Assembly: GCA_012727965.1 (NCBI GenBank)
Contig: JAAYFZ010000019.1
Span: 1 to 18,920 of the forward strand
Direction: 5' to 3'
Length of the DNA: 18,920 nt
From: Clostridiaceae bacterium
GTDB taxonomy: Bacteria > Bacillota > Clostridia > Saccharofermentanales > UBA5734
Under the pieces are notes generated by a model that searched no databases, was not told the origin of the DNA, and saw only the letters and a list, made by a program, of their open reading frames with translations. Position numbers and translations under genes: made by a program. This document shows positions 11,547 to 18,920 of this stretch, piece by piece (position 1 is the first letter of the stretch; every line of letters starts with the position of its first letter).

Positions 11547-14496
11547 GCTTTTCTAAATAGACGACACCGCCGGGCAAAACAGTAATATGAGCATCATTGC
11601 GTCTGAATTTTTCAGTGCCGATCAAGCTACCGCTTCTGTCATATTTACTGATAACAGAATCCGCCAAATCGTATTCTGCAACTAGCTGACAGGTCGCCGG
11701 CATACTTCCTGTATTACTGATTACTACCCGCTCAGATGAACTGTCATTGGCCGCGAAAACGAAAACATCTTCTGAGGCACTTAATCTGATAACCTTCTGT
11801 GGTCTGCCGATAGCGGCTTGTGACAGAAGTGTTGCTGCGGTTATAGCTTTTTGCTTCTCTTCGCCAGACATACTACTTCCTTCAGCACATCCCTGATCTA
11901 TAAGTGCAAGTCCTGTCTGACCACCTAGATCATAGCTCATGACGGCGACCATTTCAGCTAGACTGACTTCTTCACTCTCACTGCCATTATTGAAACTAAC
12001 CTTGCGCAGCATTTCCGGCCAGTCCTGCGACAGTTTATCTGTGTTTCGCGGAATATTGTTCCAATAATCCGCATAGAGGCTCTCCATGTCACTGATTCCA
12101 GCGATCCTGCCGCCAGTTTCCAATGTCGAAGCATGATAATCTGCAGATGACTGCATAAGGCCCTGACTGTATGTCATCGCATCAACAAAAACCAAACGGT
12201 TCTTGATCTCGTTATAATAAGGGCTCAAGGCGATTTGACCAATGACCCAATCCACATACGAGCTCTTCAGACGATCGTCGAAAAAAAGACCGCCATCATC
12301 AGCTATTTCAAGATAAATTCTGGCAAAAGACTCAGTCCAGGGAACTGCTCTTCCTTGCTCCATTCTCAGTTTGCCATATGATTCAGAAACCGGTGCCGCA
12401 AGATATTCAATCAGGCTGGCCAGTTCTTCCGGAGAAGCGGCGGAGTCGATAATAAGCCAAGGCGAGGCTTTTGTCTCGAAGGCCATCTCAAGTGCCGGGG
12501 CCAGAGCAGCAGTCCTCTCGAGACTCCATGCACCACCAGTGAAAACAAACCCAGTCTGGCCAACAGGCTGCAGCCATGCTGATTCGGGCGCATCTATTCG
12601 ACCTATCGGAACCTGTTCCAATCTCATAATAGCTGGTGAAATTTTACCAATCTCCTGCAACTGGGTATTGGTATAAGCCTGTCCGGCATTACCTGCAGCT
12701 GTAAGCATAAGATCATCGATCGCAGCTATGCCGCCGCCATGTAATTCAATCTTCAGATAAACATCCTGATCCTGCAGCCAAACCTCTGGTACAACGAAGG
12801 AATATGCATGCCTGCGCCATTGACCAGGAGTCAAATCAAAGTCTGTTGATACTTCTCTGCTTAATCCTTCAATGCTGATTGAAATGGATGTTGATGCGTT
12901 ATTCGTCTTAAACCAACCGCTGAATCTGAGCACATTATCTTCCAATTGGCTGCGCAGCTCTTCTCTGTCGATCAACTGATAAATAACTATATTTCTATCA
13001 ATGTCGACCTCAAGATATCCTCTGCCGGCAGGGCTATCTTCTGAAATTATCCGGCTAATTGATTTCTGATCATCAGTTATCCAGAAATCACCCTGCTTAG
13101 ATTCAAATAATTGATTTGTTTGCGCAGAATCACCCTTTTTGCTTAAATAAATATGATCTCCGGCCTGATACTGACCATCCTGCAGAGGCGAATCAAGGCT
13201 GATTCCTGCTACCAGCTGAGAGTGAGCCAGTCGTCCTTTGTTATCTATAGCGATGATTCGTCCATTGCCGTTATATACAATATCAACTGCAGTGATTCCT
13301 GTACTTAACTCTGATTTTCTATAGGTTTTGCCCTCATTCTGACTTAGCCAGAAGGTTCCGCTGCCATCCAGGCCAATCAATTGATTCTGATTGACTTTTG
13401 CCAGCGCAATCAGCGCGGGTCCATTATCAGCATTTACTATTCTTACACTGGGTTTGCCACCTTGAGTGCTGACCATAGCAAGTTCCCCGCCAGTACCGAT
13501 AATCATAGCACCGGTATCATCAGCGATGATGTCTACCCAGTCAGTTTTAACATCATTATCTATTTGCTCCCAGATAGTTCCGTCAGCTGAGTAGAGGATG
13601 GTCCCACCATTTCCTGCCGCCAGCCATCCACCTTGCCAGGCTGCGGTTTCATTGAGATCATGTGTTGCGGCAGGGTTTATGGCAACCTGAATGTTGTCAG
13701 CTGTTCCGCTGACGATTCTGCCAGTTCTGCCGACAGCAACAATCATGCCGTTATCATCTATTGATATTGACCTGAGGCTGATATCCGGTCCGTAAATTTT
13801 CTCCCATGCATAACCATCTGCCGAAAGATAAATCTCACCAGCATTGCTGCAGGCTGCGGCCATATCGCCCTGTGCATCTACAGAAATGATGCTGTTTGGC
13901 GATCCTGTTGAAGACAGAGCCTGAATTTCATTATTATTGAATGTTAGTACGACACCCTTGCTGCCTCCGGCTATGATCTGATCCTGTGACTTAAGCGCCA
14001 TATCGTAAATGCGAAACTCAGTCGGCATATCTGCAGGCAGCCTGATGTTCTGGAACAAACCTGGCTGATTGAGTATAAAGCTGCGGACAACAGCTTGTTT
14101 CTTCAGCCTTAAGCCCTCAGGATCAAGAGTCATGATCCTGGCTTGTGCCCCAACAAAAAAGTCATCTGTATAAACACCATCCAGCGATGCTTCGGAGGAA
14201 GATACTGCCAGAGTATCCTGGCTGCCGCTGTAGGCTGTCAGAAAGTGCTCATAAAAAACCGGCTCGAAAGAACCATCACTAATCAAATTGCCGGCTTGAG
14301 CAGAGCAGATATTTATGCCACTGCCCTGAAGTACGCTCTGCTGCGGCTGTTCGCTAAGAGAAAATCGATGCAGCACGCCCGGGCCTAATAGCGAAGCCGC
14401 ATAAAGGCTCATCATGCCTGCAATCACCAGACTGGCTATCAAAGCCAGACCAGCAACCAGGAAGGTTCTCTTTTTAACTCTATAGCCTGTTAGCAT
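11533..14496 (-). CDS. Large membrane-anchored extracytoplasmic protein: beta-propeller, CBM-like and GH51-like barrel regions
   Basis: A 987-residue protein of no named family. KKR at 8-10 and a hydrophobic stretch (about 12-36) form a signal anchor, so the bulk is outside the cell. NLISDGSFEP (70-79) resembles the opening of carbohydrate-binding jelly-roll domains. Residues about 150-430 look like a WD/BNR-type beta-propeller with Asp-box-like turns SADGYAW (225-231), SADGTIW (303-309) and SQNEGKTY (385-392). About 430-600 resembles a second jelly-roll module (LRFSGWFKTN). From about 620, the order IMRLEQVPIG, SPEELASLIEYLAAP and YLEIADDG recalls alpha-L-arabinofuranosidases (GH51), but the catalytic NE at the last motif is replaced by DD. 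It lies 24 bases after asnA, so probably in one operon, with only a weak AAGAG site. A glycan-binding role is plausible; catalysis is doubtful. Confidence 0.75.
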   Translation of the reverse strand: MLTGYRVKKRTFLVAGLALIASLVIAGMMSLYAASLLGPGVLHRFSLSEQPQQSVLQGSGINICSAQAGNLISDGSFEPVFYEHFLTAYSGSQDTLAVSSSEASLDGVYTDDFFVGAQARIMTLDPEGLRLKKQAVVRSFILNQPGLFQNIRLPADMPTEFRIYDMALKSQDQIIAGGSKGVVLTFNNNEIQALSSTGSPNSIISVDAQGDMAAACSNAGEIYLSADGYAWEKIYGPDISLRSISIDDNGMIVAVGRTGRIVSGTADNIQVAINPAATHDLNETAAWQGGWLAAGNGGTILYSADGTIWEQIDNDVKTDWVDIIADDTGAMIIGTGGELAMVSTQGGKPSVRIVNADNGPALIALAKVNQNQLIGLDGSGTFWLSQNEGKTYRKSELSTGITAVDIVYNGNGRIIAIDNKGRLAHSQLVAGISLDSPLQDGQYQAGDHIYLSKKGDSAQTNQLFESKQGDFWITDDQKSISRIISEDSPAGRGYLEVDIDRNIVIYQLIDREELRSQLEDNVLRFSGWFKTNNASTSISISIEGLSREVSTDFDLTPGQWRRHAYSFVVPEVWLQDQDVYLKIELHGGGIAAIDDLMLTAAGNAGQAYTNTQLQEIGKISPAIMRLEQVPIGRIDAPESAWLQPVGQTGFVFTGGAWSLERTAALAPALEMAFETKASPWLIIDSAASPEELASLIEYLAAPVSESYGKLRMEQGRAVPWTESFARIYLEIADDGGLFFDDRLKSSYVDWVIGQIALSPYYNEIKNRLVFVDAMTYSQGLMQSSADYHASTLETGGRIAGISDMESLYADYWNNIPRNTDKLSQDWPEMLRKVSFNNGSESEEVSLAEMVAVMSYDLGGQTGLALIDQGCAEGSSMSGEEKQKAITAATLLSQAAIGRPQKVIRLSASEDVFVFAANDSSSERVVISNTGSMPATCQLVAEYDLADSVISKYDRSGSLIGTEKFRRNDAHITVLPGGVVYLEKLDSR

Positions 14497-14520
14497 TTTG
14501 TCTTATTCTCTTATTATTCA

Positions 14521-15543
14521 TCAAAGCAGTTTAATGCTGTTTTGTTCGCAGGCAGCAATCATCTCTTCTGGCCAGACAGAAGCCTGAACCTCGCCAATAT
14601 GCGCCTTATCAAGAAAAAACATACATAGTCGCGATTGACCAATACCGCCGCCGATAGTATATGGAAGATCACCGGAAAGAACGCTTCTATGGAAATCGAG
14701 TTTTTCACGTTCCAGGCAGTCTGCAGCTACTAGCTGACTATGCATACTGCGCTCATCAACGCGAATTCCCATAGATGATATTTCAAAAGCTCTTTCGAGC
14801 AAAGGGTACCAAAATAGCAAATCACCATTTAGTTCCCAGTCATCGTAGTCCGGGGCTCTGCCATCATGCGGCTTGCCATCAGCAAGCGGGTTGCCGATAC
14901 CTATTATGAAGACAGCCTTCTTCTCTTTGCAAATTGCATCTTCTCGCTCTTTCGCTGACATATCCGGATACATTTTCAACAGCTCAGCTGTTGTGATGAA
15001 GAAGACTTCTTCCGGCAATTTTCTCTTCATACAAGAGTATTCTCTTGAAACATAATTTTCGACACGCCTGAGACAAGCATAAATCTCTCTGACAGCATAC
15101 TGTAGGTAGTCGATGCTTCTTTGTTCTTGTCTGATAATTTTTTCCCAGTCCCACTGATCAACATAAACTGAATGCATGTTATCGAGTGTTTCATCCCTGC
15201 GAACAGCATTCATATCTGTGTATATACCTTCTCCTGGTTCAAAAACATATCTCTTGAGAGCCATTCGTTTCCATTTTGCCAGAGAATGCACTATCTCAAC
15301 ATTTGCGCCGAGATCCTTGATTTCGAAGCTAACCGGACGTTCTACACCGTTGAGGTCATCATTCAATCCCGTTTCTTTGCGTACAAACAACGGGGCGGAA
15401 ACACGAGTAAGATTTAAGGTATCCGCTAGCTGTGACTCAACTCGATCCTTGATCTGTTTAATAGCAAGTTCAGTTTCCCGCAAACTTAGACTAGGCAAAT
15501 AATCCTCTGGTACTACCAGATTGTTCTCATAACGAAGGCTCAT
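14521..15543 (-). CDS. asnA: Aspartate--ammonia ligase (asparagine synthetase A)
   Basis: Ammonia-dependent asparagine synthetase of the class II aminoacyl-tRNA-synthetase fold. It makes asparagine from aspartate, ammonia and ATP via aspartyl-AMP. The 340 residues align along their length with E. coli AsnA (330 residues) by eye: VHSLAKWKR, HSVYVDQWDWE, GRAPDYDDW, SSMGIRVDE and TIGGGIGQSRL, the last being the ATP-site motif 3. The start is ATG at 15543, because GGAGGAA lies about nine bases upstream. The frame runs on to a TTG at 15561, which would bury that ribosome binding site. It overlaps the end of the CPBP gene by 17 bases and precedes the surface-protein gene, so the three appear to share a transcript. 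No functional link between asparagine synthesis and its neighbours is evident. Confidence 0.97.
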   Translation of the reverse strand: MSLRYENNLVVPEDYLPSLSLRETELAIKQIKDRVESQLADTLNLTRVSAPLFVRKETGLNDDLNGVERPVSFEIKDLGANVEIVHSLAKWKRMALKRYVFEPGEGIYTDMNAVRRDETLDNMHSVYVDQWDWEKIIRQEQRSIDYLQYAVREIYACLRRVENYVSREYSCMKRKLPEEVFFITTAELLKMYPDMSAKEREDAICKEKKAVFIIGIGNPLADGKPHDGRAPDYDDWELNGDLLFWYPLLERAFEISSMGIRVDERSMHSQLVAADCLEREKLDFHRSVLSGDLPYTIGGGIGQSRLCMFFLDKAHIGEVQASVWPEEMIAACEQNSIKLL

Positions 15544-16594
15544 ATACGCTGCTTCCTCCAATATTCTGATCGATTTTTCTTTTCCTGCTTCTTAAGAACA
15601 TAAATATGCCGGCAGCAATCGCGATTGGTATAAATGCTACTTCTGAAATTATCACGATCTGCTGGAGCATTTCATCGGATTGAATCAGACTCGGAACAAG
15701 ACTGCCAAGCAAATTGAAGAAGATATGCATGATTATCGGCACCCATAGAGATTTCGACCAGGCATAGGCGGCACCAAGCATCAGACCTGGTATGATCACA
15801 TAGCTTGATTGGATAGGCTGCATATGGAAGGCCGCGAATAGAACTGCCTGTATTATCACAGCGACCCATTCCGGCATCGCATGTCTCAGTTCACCTTGAA
15901 TTATGCCGCGGAACAGGAGCTCTTCAACAACCGGTGCGGCGATTCCGATACCCAGTATCAACCACAAATAATCTGTTTCAGTTGAAAAAGCCAAAGAAGA
16001 CAACTCTTCATAATCCTGCATAAGCCTTGCGATGAAGCTGTTTGTTTCAGATATCTGCGTAAGCAAAACAAAATACAAGTTTGTTAAACCCATAGTTCCG
16101 ATCATGATAGCGATCGAAGGCAGCAGATCCAGTATACCGGCTCGCTTAATATACACGGTGTCGGGACGCTTGCGTCTGGCAAAATACATGTAAATAAGGT
16201 AAACCGGCAATAACGCCAACGCATAAAATACTGTTATCTGAGAATTCCGCTCAATGATAAGCTTATTGATATAATCAGGATCGGCAAGTGTATTTAAATC
16301 CAAAGCACCACCACTGCCAATAATCAGAGCAATAATCAGAACCACAATGGCTACAATATTTATAACGAGAAAATGCAGTATCATAAACCCCAATGGTATC
16401 AAAACCGTTTTGGGGCTGAAGCGCTTGTCAGATGACGACCGCGGCTCGCGCAAATTGATTCTGCCCTGCTCACCATGATAATAGGCTGCGCCCGGATCAG
16501 AAAGCTGTGCCTGATTGTAAGCATCAGATTCAGCAGCTGTATTCAGCCCGGTCTGATCTTGATGTTCATTCTGCTGATATTCTTCATTCATCAT
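15527..16594 (-). CDS. CPBP-family (CAAX/Abi) intramembrane metalloprotease
   Basis: Polytopic membrane protein of 355 residues. A hydrophilic N-terminal tail (about 1-62, rich in Q, E and S) precedes roughly eight membrane segments. The family motifs are present: EELLFRG (224-230, the EExxxR motif with the catalytic glutamates), FAAFH (253-257) and HIFFN (290-294). Family members cleave prenylated or other membrane substrates, or protect against self-made bacteriocins. No bacteriocin gene is seen here, so the role is open. The ATG at 16594 is preceded by AAAGAG eight bases upstream; a GTG at 16603 lies further up in frame. The last 17 bases overlap the start of asnA. A terminator lies 33 bases upstream, but I could not identify a convincing promoter in the 80-base gap. 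Confidence 0.9.
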   Translation of the reverse strand: MMNEEYQQNEHQDQTGLNTAAESDAYNQAQLSDPGAAYYHGEQGRINLREPRSSSDKRFSPKTVLIPLGFMILHFLVINIVAIVVLIIALIIGSGGALDLNTLADPDYINKLIIERNSQITVFYALALLPVYLIYMYFARRKRPDTVYIKRAGILDLLPSIAIMIGTMGLTNLYFVLLTQISETNSFIARLMQDYEELSSLAFSTETDYLWLILGIGIAAPVVEELLFRGIIQGELRHAMPEWVAVIIQAVLFAAFHMQPIQSSYVIIPGLMLGAAYAWSKSLWVPIIMHIFFNLLGSLVPSLIQSDEMLQQIVIISEVAFIPIAIAAGIFMFLRSRKRKIDQNIGGSSVYEPSL

Positions 16595-16626
16595 CGCATA
16601 CACTCTTTCAATTATTGATTATCTGC

Positions 16627-16653
16627 AAAAGCCGGGCCGATTAACGACCCGGC
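16627..16653 (-). terminator. Terminator after the DUF1292 gene pair
   Basis: GCCGGGCCG (16631-16639) and CGACCCGGC (16645-16653) form a GC-rich nine-pair stem with one mismatch and a five-base loop. On the minus strand TTTT (16630-16627) follows. The T-run is short, so some read-through into the CPBP-asnA genes is possible. Confidence 0.65.
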
Positions 16654-16683
16654 CTATGCCTGGCCTGACAAATCAGACCAGTC

Positions 16684-17019
16684 TTAAGCTTCTCTATGCA
16701 CAAAGCGGCTGTAAAACATATTGAAGGCTGCATCAAGTTCTTTCTTGTCGCGAATCGACTTGAAATACTGTTCGCCTGTTACATGTCTCTCCGAGCGCAT
16801 AATAACTATTTCCGGTTCTCTATGACTGCCGTCATCCGGTTCATAGTTGTACATAACGACATAGTCGCGACCGCGCAGCTGAAACATGTCAATAAAGGAC
16901 ATGTAGTACTCACGTCCGCTGTCAATATCTGCAATTACTGCCAGTACATCCTCATTCGAGGCTCTGTCATCCTTGACTGTTATTGCTGGTTTCTTATTCT
17001 TCCTCATCCTCGATTTCAT
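16684..17019 (-). CDS. DUF1292-like protein (second of a pair)
   Basis: Small basic-headed, acidic-bodied protein of about 111 residues. After a head rich in K and R (MKSRMRKNKKPA), the body VLAVIADIDSGREYYMSFIDMF resembles the opening strands of DUF1292 (YrzB-type) domains. EIVIMRS and a C-terminal helix DAAFNMFYSRFV also match that pattern. No catalytic motif is visible. The frame is open up to 17079. The ATG at 17019 is preferred because GAGG lies nine bases upstream and the overlap with the preceding DUF1292 gene is then only 26 bases; ATG at 17007 is another possibility. It lacks the Cys/His-rich head of its neighbour. The pair probably arose by duplication, followed by divergence. Confidence 0.7.
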   Translation of the reverse strand: MKSRMRKNKKPAITVKDDRASNEDVLAVIADIDSGREYYMSFIDMFQLRGRDYVVMYNYEPDDGSHREPEIVIMRSERHVTGEQYFKSIRDKKELDAAFNMFYSRFVHREA

Positions 17020-17386
17020 AATCCTCATCCTCGCAGAGGCGTTCGTACTCGGCATAAACCTTATCGTACTCATCCTCACTCAGACTCATGAGGCCCTCTG
17101 TACCATCTTCCATTGTCACAACCTTCGTAATAACCATTTCCGGCTCTTCCTCATCTGTTGTGATCAAAACACAGAAGTGCTCACTGTCATAAGGGAAATC
17201 GTCAACGATCATGAAGGTATACTCTTCACCTGTCTCAGCATCTGTCATAACGATAGTAGCCGCACCATGATCATGCTCATGGTCATGGTCATGGTCATGT
17301 CCGCAGTCACAACCACCGTTATCATCACAATTGCAGTTTTCTTCTTCCTGATCACCGCAGCAGCATTTATTCTCATCTAATAACAT
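16994..17386 (-). CDS. DUF1292 protein with Cys/His-rich metal-binding-like N-terminus
   Basis: Acidic protein of 130 residues. Residues 8-40 hold seven Cys (8, 9, 10, 18, 20, 26, 28) and six alternating His (30-40, HDHDHDHEHDH), a composition typical of metal-binding tails. From 42 on, the DUF1292 pattern appears (IVMTDAETGEEYTFMIVDDF, then CVLITTDEEEPEMVITKV), ending in an Asp/Glu run. DUF1292 genes such as B. subtilis yrzB commonly follow the ruvX/yrrK gene, as here, but their function is unknown. AGGAGG eight bases before the ATG fixes the start. An extended -10 promoter lies within the 3' end of ruvX. Zinc, nickel or cobalt storage or sensing is a reasonable guess for the head, not shown. 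Confidence 0.85.
   Translation of the reverse strand: MLLDENKCCCGDQEEENCNCDDNGGCDCGHDHDHDHEHDHGAATIVMTDAETGEEYTFMIVDDFPYDSEHFCVLITTDEEEPEMVITKVVTMEDGTEGLMSLSEDEYDKVYAEYERLCEDEDYEIEDEEE
17267..17302. repeat. Hexanucleotide repeat encoding His-Asp
   Basis: Six tandem hexamers (ATGATC, ATGCTC, three ATGGTC, ATGTCC) lie in frame with the DUF1292 gene and encode the HDHDHDHEHDH tract. Three units are identical, so slippage could change the number of metal-binding dipeptides without a frameshift. Confidence 0.75.
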
Positions 17387-17451
17387 ATTTAGATCCTCCT
17401 TGTTAAGATCTGTTCAAATAAGCCTTTCATTCATAGGCAAAATATGCTGAC

Positions 17452-17460
17452 ATTATACCA
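17452..17460 (-). promoter_or_regulatory. Extended -10 promoter for the DUF1292 pair
   Basis: On the minus strand TGGTATAAT (17460-17452) is a complete extended -10 element, just after the ruvX stop. There is no good -35 box. The leader of about 60 bases includes AGATC/GATCT arms (17407-17411 and 17391-17395) around the AGGAGG site, which could form a weak hairpin over it. Confidence 0.5.
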
Positions 17461-17462
17461 CA

Positions 17463-17906
17463 TCAGTTAATTCCTTTGCGACGTGTTTCCATATACTCCT
17501 GAAGTATTATTTCCGCGGCTATCTGATCAACGATGTTTTTTCTCCTGTCACGGCTTACACCGGTTTCACGCATCACACGTGAAGCCAGCACAGTAGTATA
17601 GCGTTCATCACGCAGCACGACGCTTATACCTGAGTTCTTCTCAAGCTCTGAAGCCAGTTCCCGGGCCTTATCTTCAGAAGCACCTGCCTTGCCGTCAGTC
17701 CTGCGCGGGACACCAACCACAATACCTTTGACATCATATTGTCTGATCAATTCAATTATTCGCGTGATCACCCGGGTCATATCCTGACCATTCCAGCGGA
17801 TAGTTTCAACGCCTCTGGCAGTATAGCCTAGAGGATCGCTTACAGCTACTCCAACTCTGACTTCACCATAATCAATACCAAGCCAGCGATCAGCTAAATC
17901 AGTCAT
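17463..17906 (-). CDS. ruvX: Holliday-junction resolvase-like nuclease RuvX/YqgF
   Basis: RNase H-fold protein of 147 residues of the YqgF family, implicated in processing of 16S rRNA precursor ends and named as a putative Holliday-junction resolvase. It shows LGIDYGEVRVGVAVSD (residues 9-24, catalytic Asp12), VVGVPRRTDG (63-72), the conserved RDERYTTV (99-106, Glu101) and VDQIAAEIILQEYM (126-139, Asp127). The length is typical. GAGGAG six bases before the ATG supports the start. The aldo/keto reductase gene ends 12 bases upstream, so both are likely co-transcribed. The following DUF1292 gene repeats the Firmicutes yrrK-yrzB order. Confidence 0.95.
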   Translation of the reverse strand: MTDLADRWLGIDYGEVRVGVAVSDPLGYTARGVETIRWNGQDMTRVITRIIELIRQYDVKGIVVGVPRRTDGKAGASEDKARELASELEKNSGISVVLRDERYTTVLASRVMRETGVSRDRRKNIVDQIAAEIILQEYMETRRKGIN

Positions 17907-17918
17907 TGTAAACTCCTC

Positions 17919-18917
17919 TCATATGATTTTGAGCACAAAATCACGGCAGACGGTCGCACAATAGCTGCAAAGTGTGCAGCGATCATGATCTACGGTAACT
18001 GTACCTTGATCATTTAGGCATAAAGCCCCTGAACGACATCTTGCGATACAGGCTCCACAGCCGGTACACCAGTCTGATACTATAAGCCTGCGGTCAGTAC
18101 TTCTGGTCTGACAAACGGCCGGATCTATCCCTGGCTTACTGAACAATTCGATATTGGCATCAATTTCCTCATATTTTTGCATTCCTACAGCATAGGATGC
18201 GACATGCTCCTGACTCAAGGCAAATTCAGCTGCCTGATTGAAATCTGACAGAAGGTGCCCGCCGCCATACATTTTCATGCCGAATATCCCAAGCCCGGCA
18301 TCTGCAGCCTGCACGGTTGCGGTCTGCATTCCCTCCGGTCCGCCATCGAGAAGCCCGATGCCCCGTAAATTAAGCAGAGGATGGACTATATCAGCTTCCT
18401 GCCAGGGACCGGGATCAAACTCCTGCCAGAGGCCGCTGCGATCATGCTTAACAGCCTCGGTCAATGCCCGGACAGGTTCAATGGCATGAGTCGATAATCC
18501 GACAGCACCAATTATCCCCTGTTCTTTCAGCTCAAGCAGACAGGCCAGCGCTTCGGCATGTCCATGCATAGTCATGACACTTTCCTGTTCATGCAGCAGA
18601 AAAATATCAATCTTATCGAGATCAAGCTCGCGTCTGGCTTCATCGACAGCTTCCAGAGCGGTCTGCCTGTTCCAGGCATAGGTTTTGCTGCATATGACAG
18701 GCAGTTCAGATACCCGTCTGAGTGCTTCCCTGATATGTGAATAAGTTTGATAGAGCTGAGCGGTATCAATGAAATTGACACCACGATCAAGCGCATAGGC
18801 AATAAGCTCCCCGCCCTCACGCGCAGACAAATCAGCCTGTGACGGACTCACTGTCAGTGAACCGTAGCACAGGCGTGATACCTTGATATTGCTTCTTCCG
18901 AGAATTCTATATTCCAT
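17919..18917 (-). CDS. Aldo/keto reductase with C-terminal two-[4Fe-4S] ferredoxin domain
   Basis: A 332-residue fusion. Residues 1-265 form an aldo/keto-reductase TIM barrel, with the catalytic tetrad visible as Asp51 and Tyr56 (FIDTAQLY), Lys78 (CSKTY) and His109 (FLLHEQ). Residues 284-324 carry two CxxCxxCxxxC motifs (CTGCGACIARC and CTLCSYCATVC), each expected to hold a [4Fe-4S] cluster, as in bacterial ferredoxins. Such fusions are common in anaerobes and presumably pass electrons between clusters and a small oxidoreductase substrate, which is unknown. Both domains look intact. The ATG at 18917 begins a good family N-terminus (MEYRILGRSNIKVSRLCYG). Its ribosome binding site falls beyond the window edge, so the start is likely but unproven. 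ruvX follows 12 bases downstream. Confidence 0.92.
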   Translation of the reverse strand: MEYRILGRSNIKVSRLCYGSLTVSPSQADLSAREGGELIAYALDRGVNFIDTAQLYQTYSHIREALRRVSELPVICSKTYAWNRQTALEAVDEARRELDLDKIDIFLLHEQESVMTMHGHAEALACLLELKEQGIIGAVGLSTHAIEPVRALTEAVKHDRSGLWQEFDPGPWQEADIVHPLLNLRGIGLLDGGPEGMQTATVQAADAGLGIFGMKMYGGGHLLSDFNQAAEFALSQEHVASYAVGMQKYEEIDANIELFSKPGIDPAVCQTRSTDRRLIVSDWCTGCGACIARCRSGALCLNDQGTVTVDHDRCTLCSYCATVCRDFVLKII

Positions 18918-18920
18918 TGA

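Noticed and set aside
15527..16594. CPBP protease as a bacteriocin-immunity or phage-defence (Abi) gene
   Set aside because: The motifs are family-wide. There is no bacteriocin, transporter or defence gene nearby, and it overlaps the housekeeping gene asnA.
17267..17302. Tandem hexamers considered as a CRISPR-like or regulatory repeat array
   Set aside because: Units are contiguous without spacers and in frame, coding for alternating His and Asp in the DUF1292 protein, so this is coding low complexity.
16973..17380. Plus-strand open frame of 135 codons with membrane-protein-like hydrophobic runs, opposite the DUF1292 genes
   Set aside because: It is the antisense of Asp/Glu/His-rich codons, which read backwards as Phe/Ile/Met/Val. 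It has no ribosome binding site, and the minus strand has intact genes with good starts.
1..18920. Search for insertion sequences, phage genes, integrases, attachment sites and restriction or toxin-antitoxin systems
   Set aside because: No transposase, recombinase, terminal inverted repeats or target duplications were seen. The tRNA-Val 3' end has no nearby repeated copy within the window that would mark an integrated element.

Overview
The window looks like a Clostridia (low-to-mid GC Firmicutes) chromosome, most plausibly near Oscillospiraceae/Lachnospiraceae. The reasons are strong AGGAGG-type ribosome binding sites, several TTG/GTG starts, the ruvX-DUF1292 gene order known from Firmicutes, a galactokinase tail of the long Firmicutes type, and a phosphoribosyltransferase-like family I associate with these groups. 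It is an ordinary, densely packed chromosomal segment. I see no phage, transposase, integrase or CRISPR array.

Layout. Bases 2-1697 (+) hold the end of galK, then tadA (tRNA wobble deaminase) and plsC (1-acyl-glycerol-phosphate acyltransferase). A long hairpin ends plsC, which converges with a four-gene operon on the minus strand (5340 down to 1725): MarR-type regulator, acyl carrier protein, AMP-forming fatty-acid ligase and diacylglycerol-kinase-family lipid kinase. A palindrome lies across the -10 box of that operon's promoter, suggesting self-repression. hflX (-) lies just upstream. It diverges from an XRE regulator-flavoprotein-phosphoribosyltransferase-like operon (6965-9186, +) across a region rich in dyads. 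A bidirectional terminator (9258-9288) separates this from the rest.

From 9316 to 18917 everything is on the minus strand. In order of transcription the genes are: aldo/keto reductase with a two-cluster ferredoxin tail; ruvX; two DUF1292 proteins, the first with a Cys/His-rich metal-binding-like head; a terminator; a CPBP membrane protease; asnA (ammonia-dependent asparagine synthetase); a 987-residue membrane-anchored extracytoplasmic protein; tRNA-Val(GAC) with a perfect consensus promoter and a terminator; a DEAD-box RNA helicase; and a zinc-ribbon protein of unknown function.

How the genes may work together. The plsC/kinase/ligase/ACP/MarR block reads as a phospholipid-building or fatty-acid-salvage module. 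The ligase would charge fatty acids onto the neighbouring ACP, PlsC would use acyl-ACP, and the kinase would return diacylglycerol to phosphatidic acid. This is inferred from gene order. tadA, ruvX, hflX, the helicase and the tRNA are translation/RNA/DNA housekeeping genes. The least explained items are the large surface protein (propeller plus a GH51-like barrel that seems to lack its catalytic Glu), the phosphoribosyltransferase-like protein lacking the acidic pair of its PRPP loop, and the DUF1292 protein with seven Cys and a His-Asp repeat.
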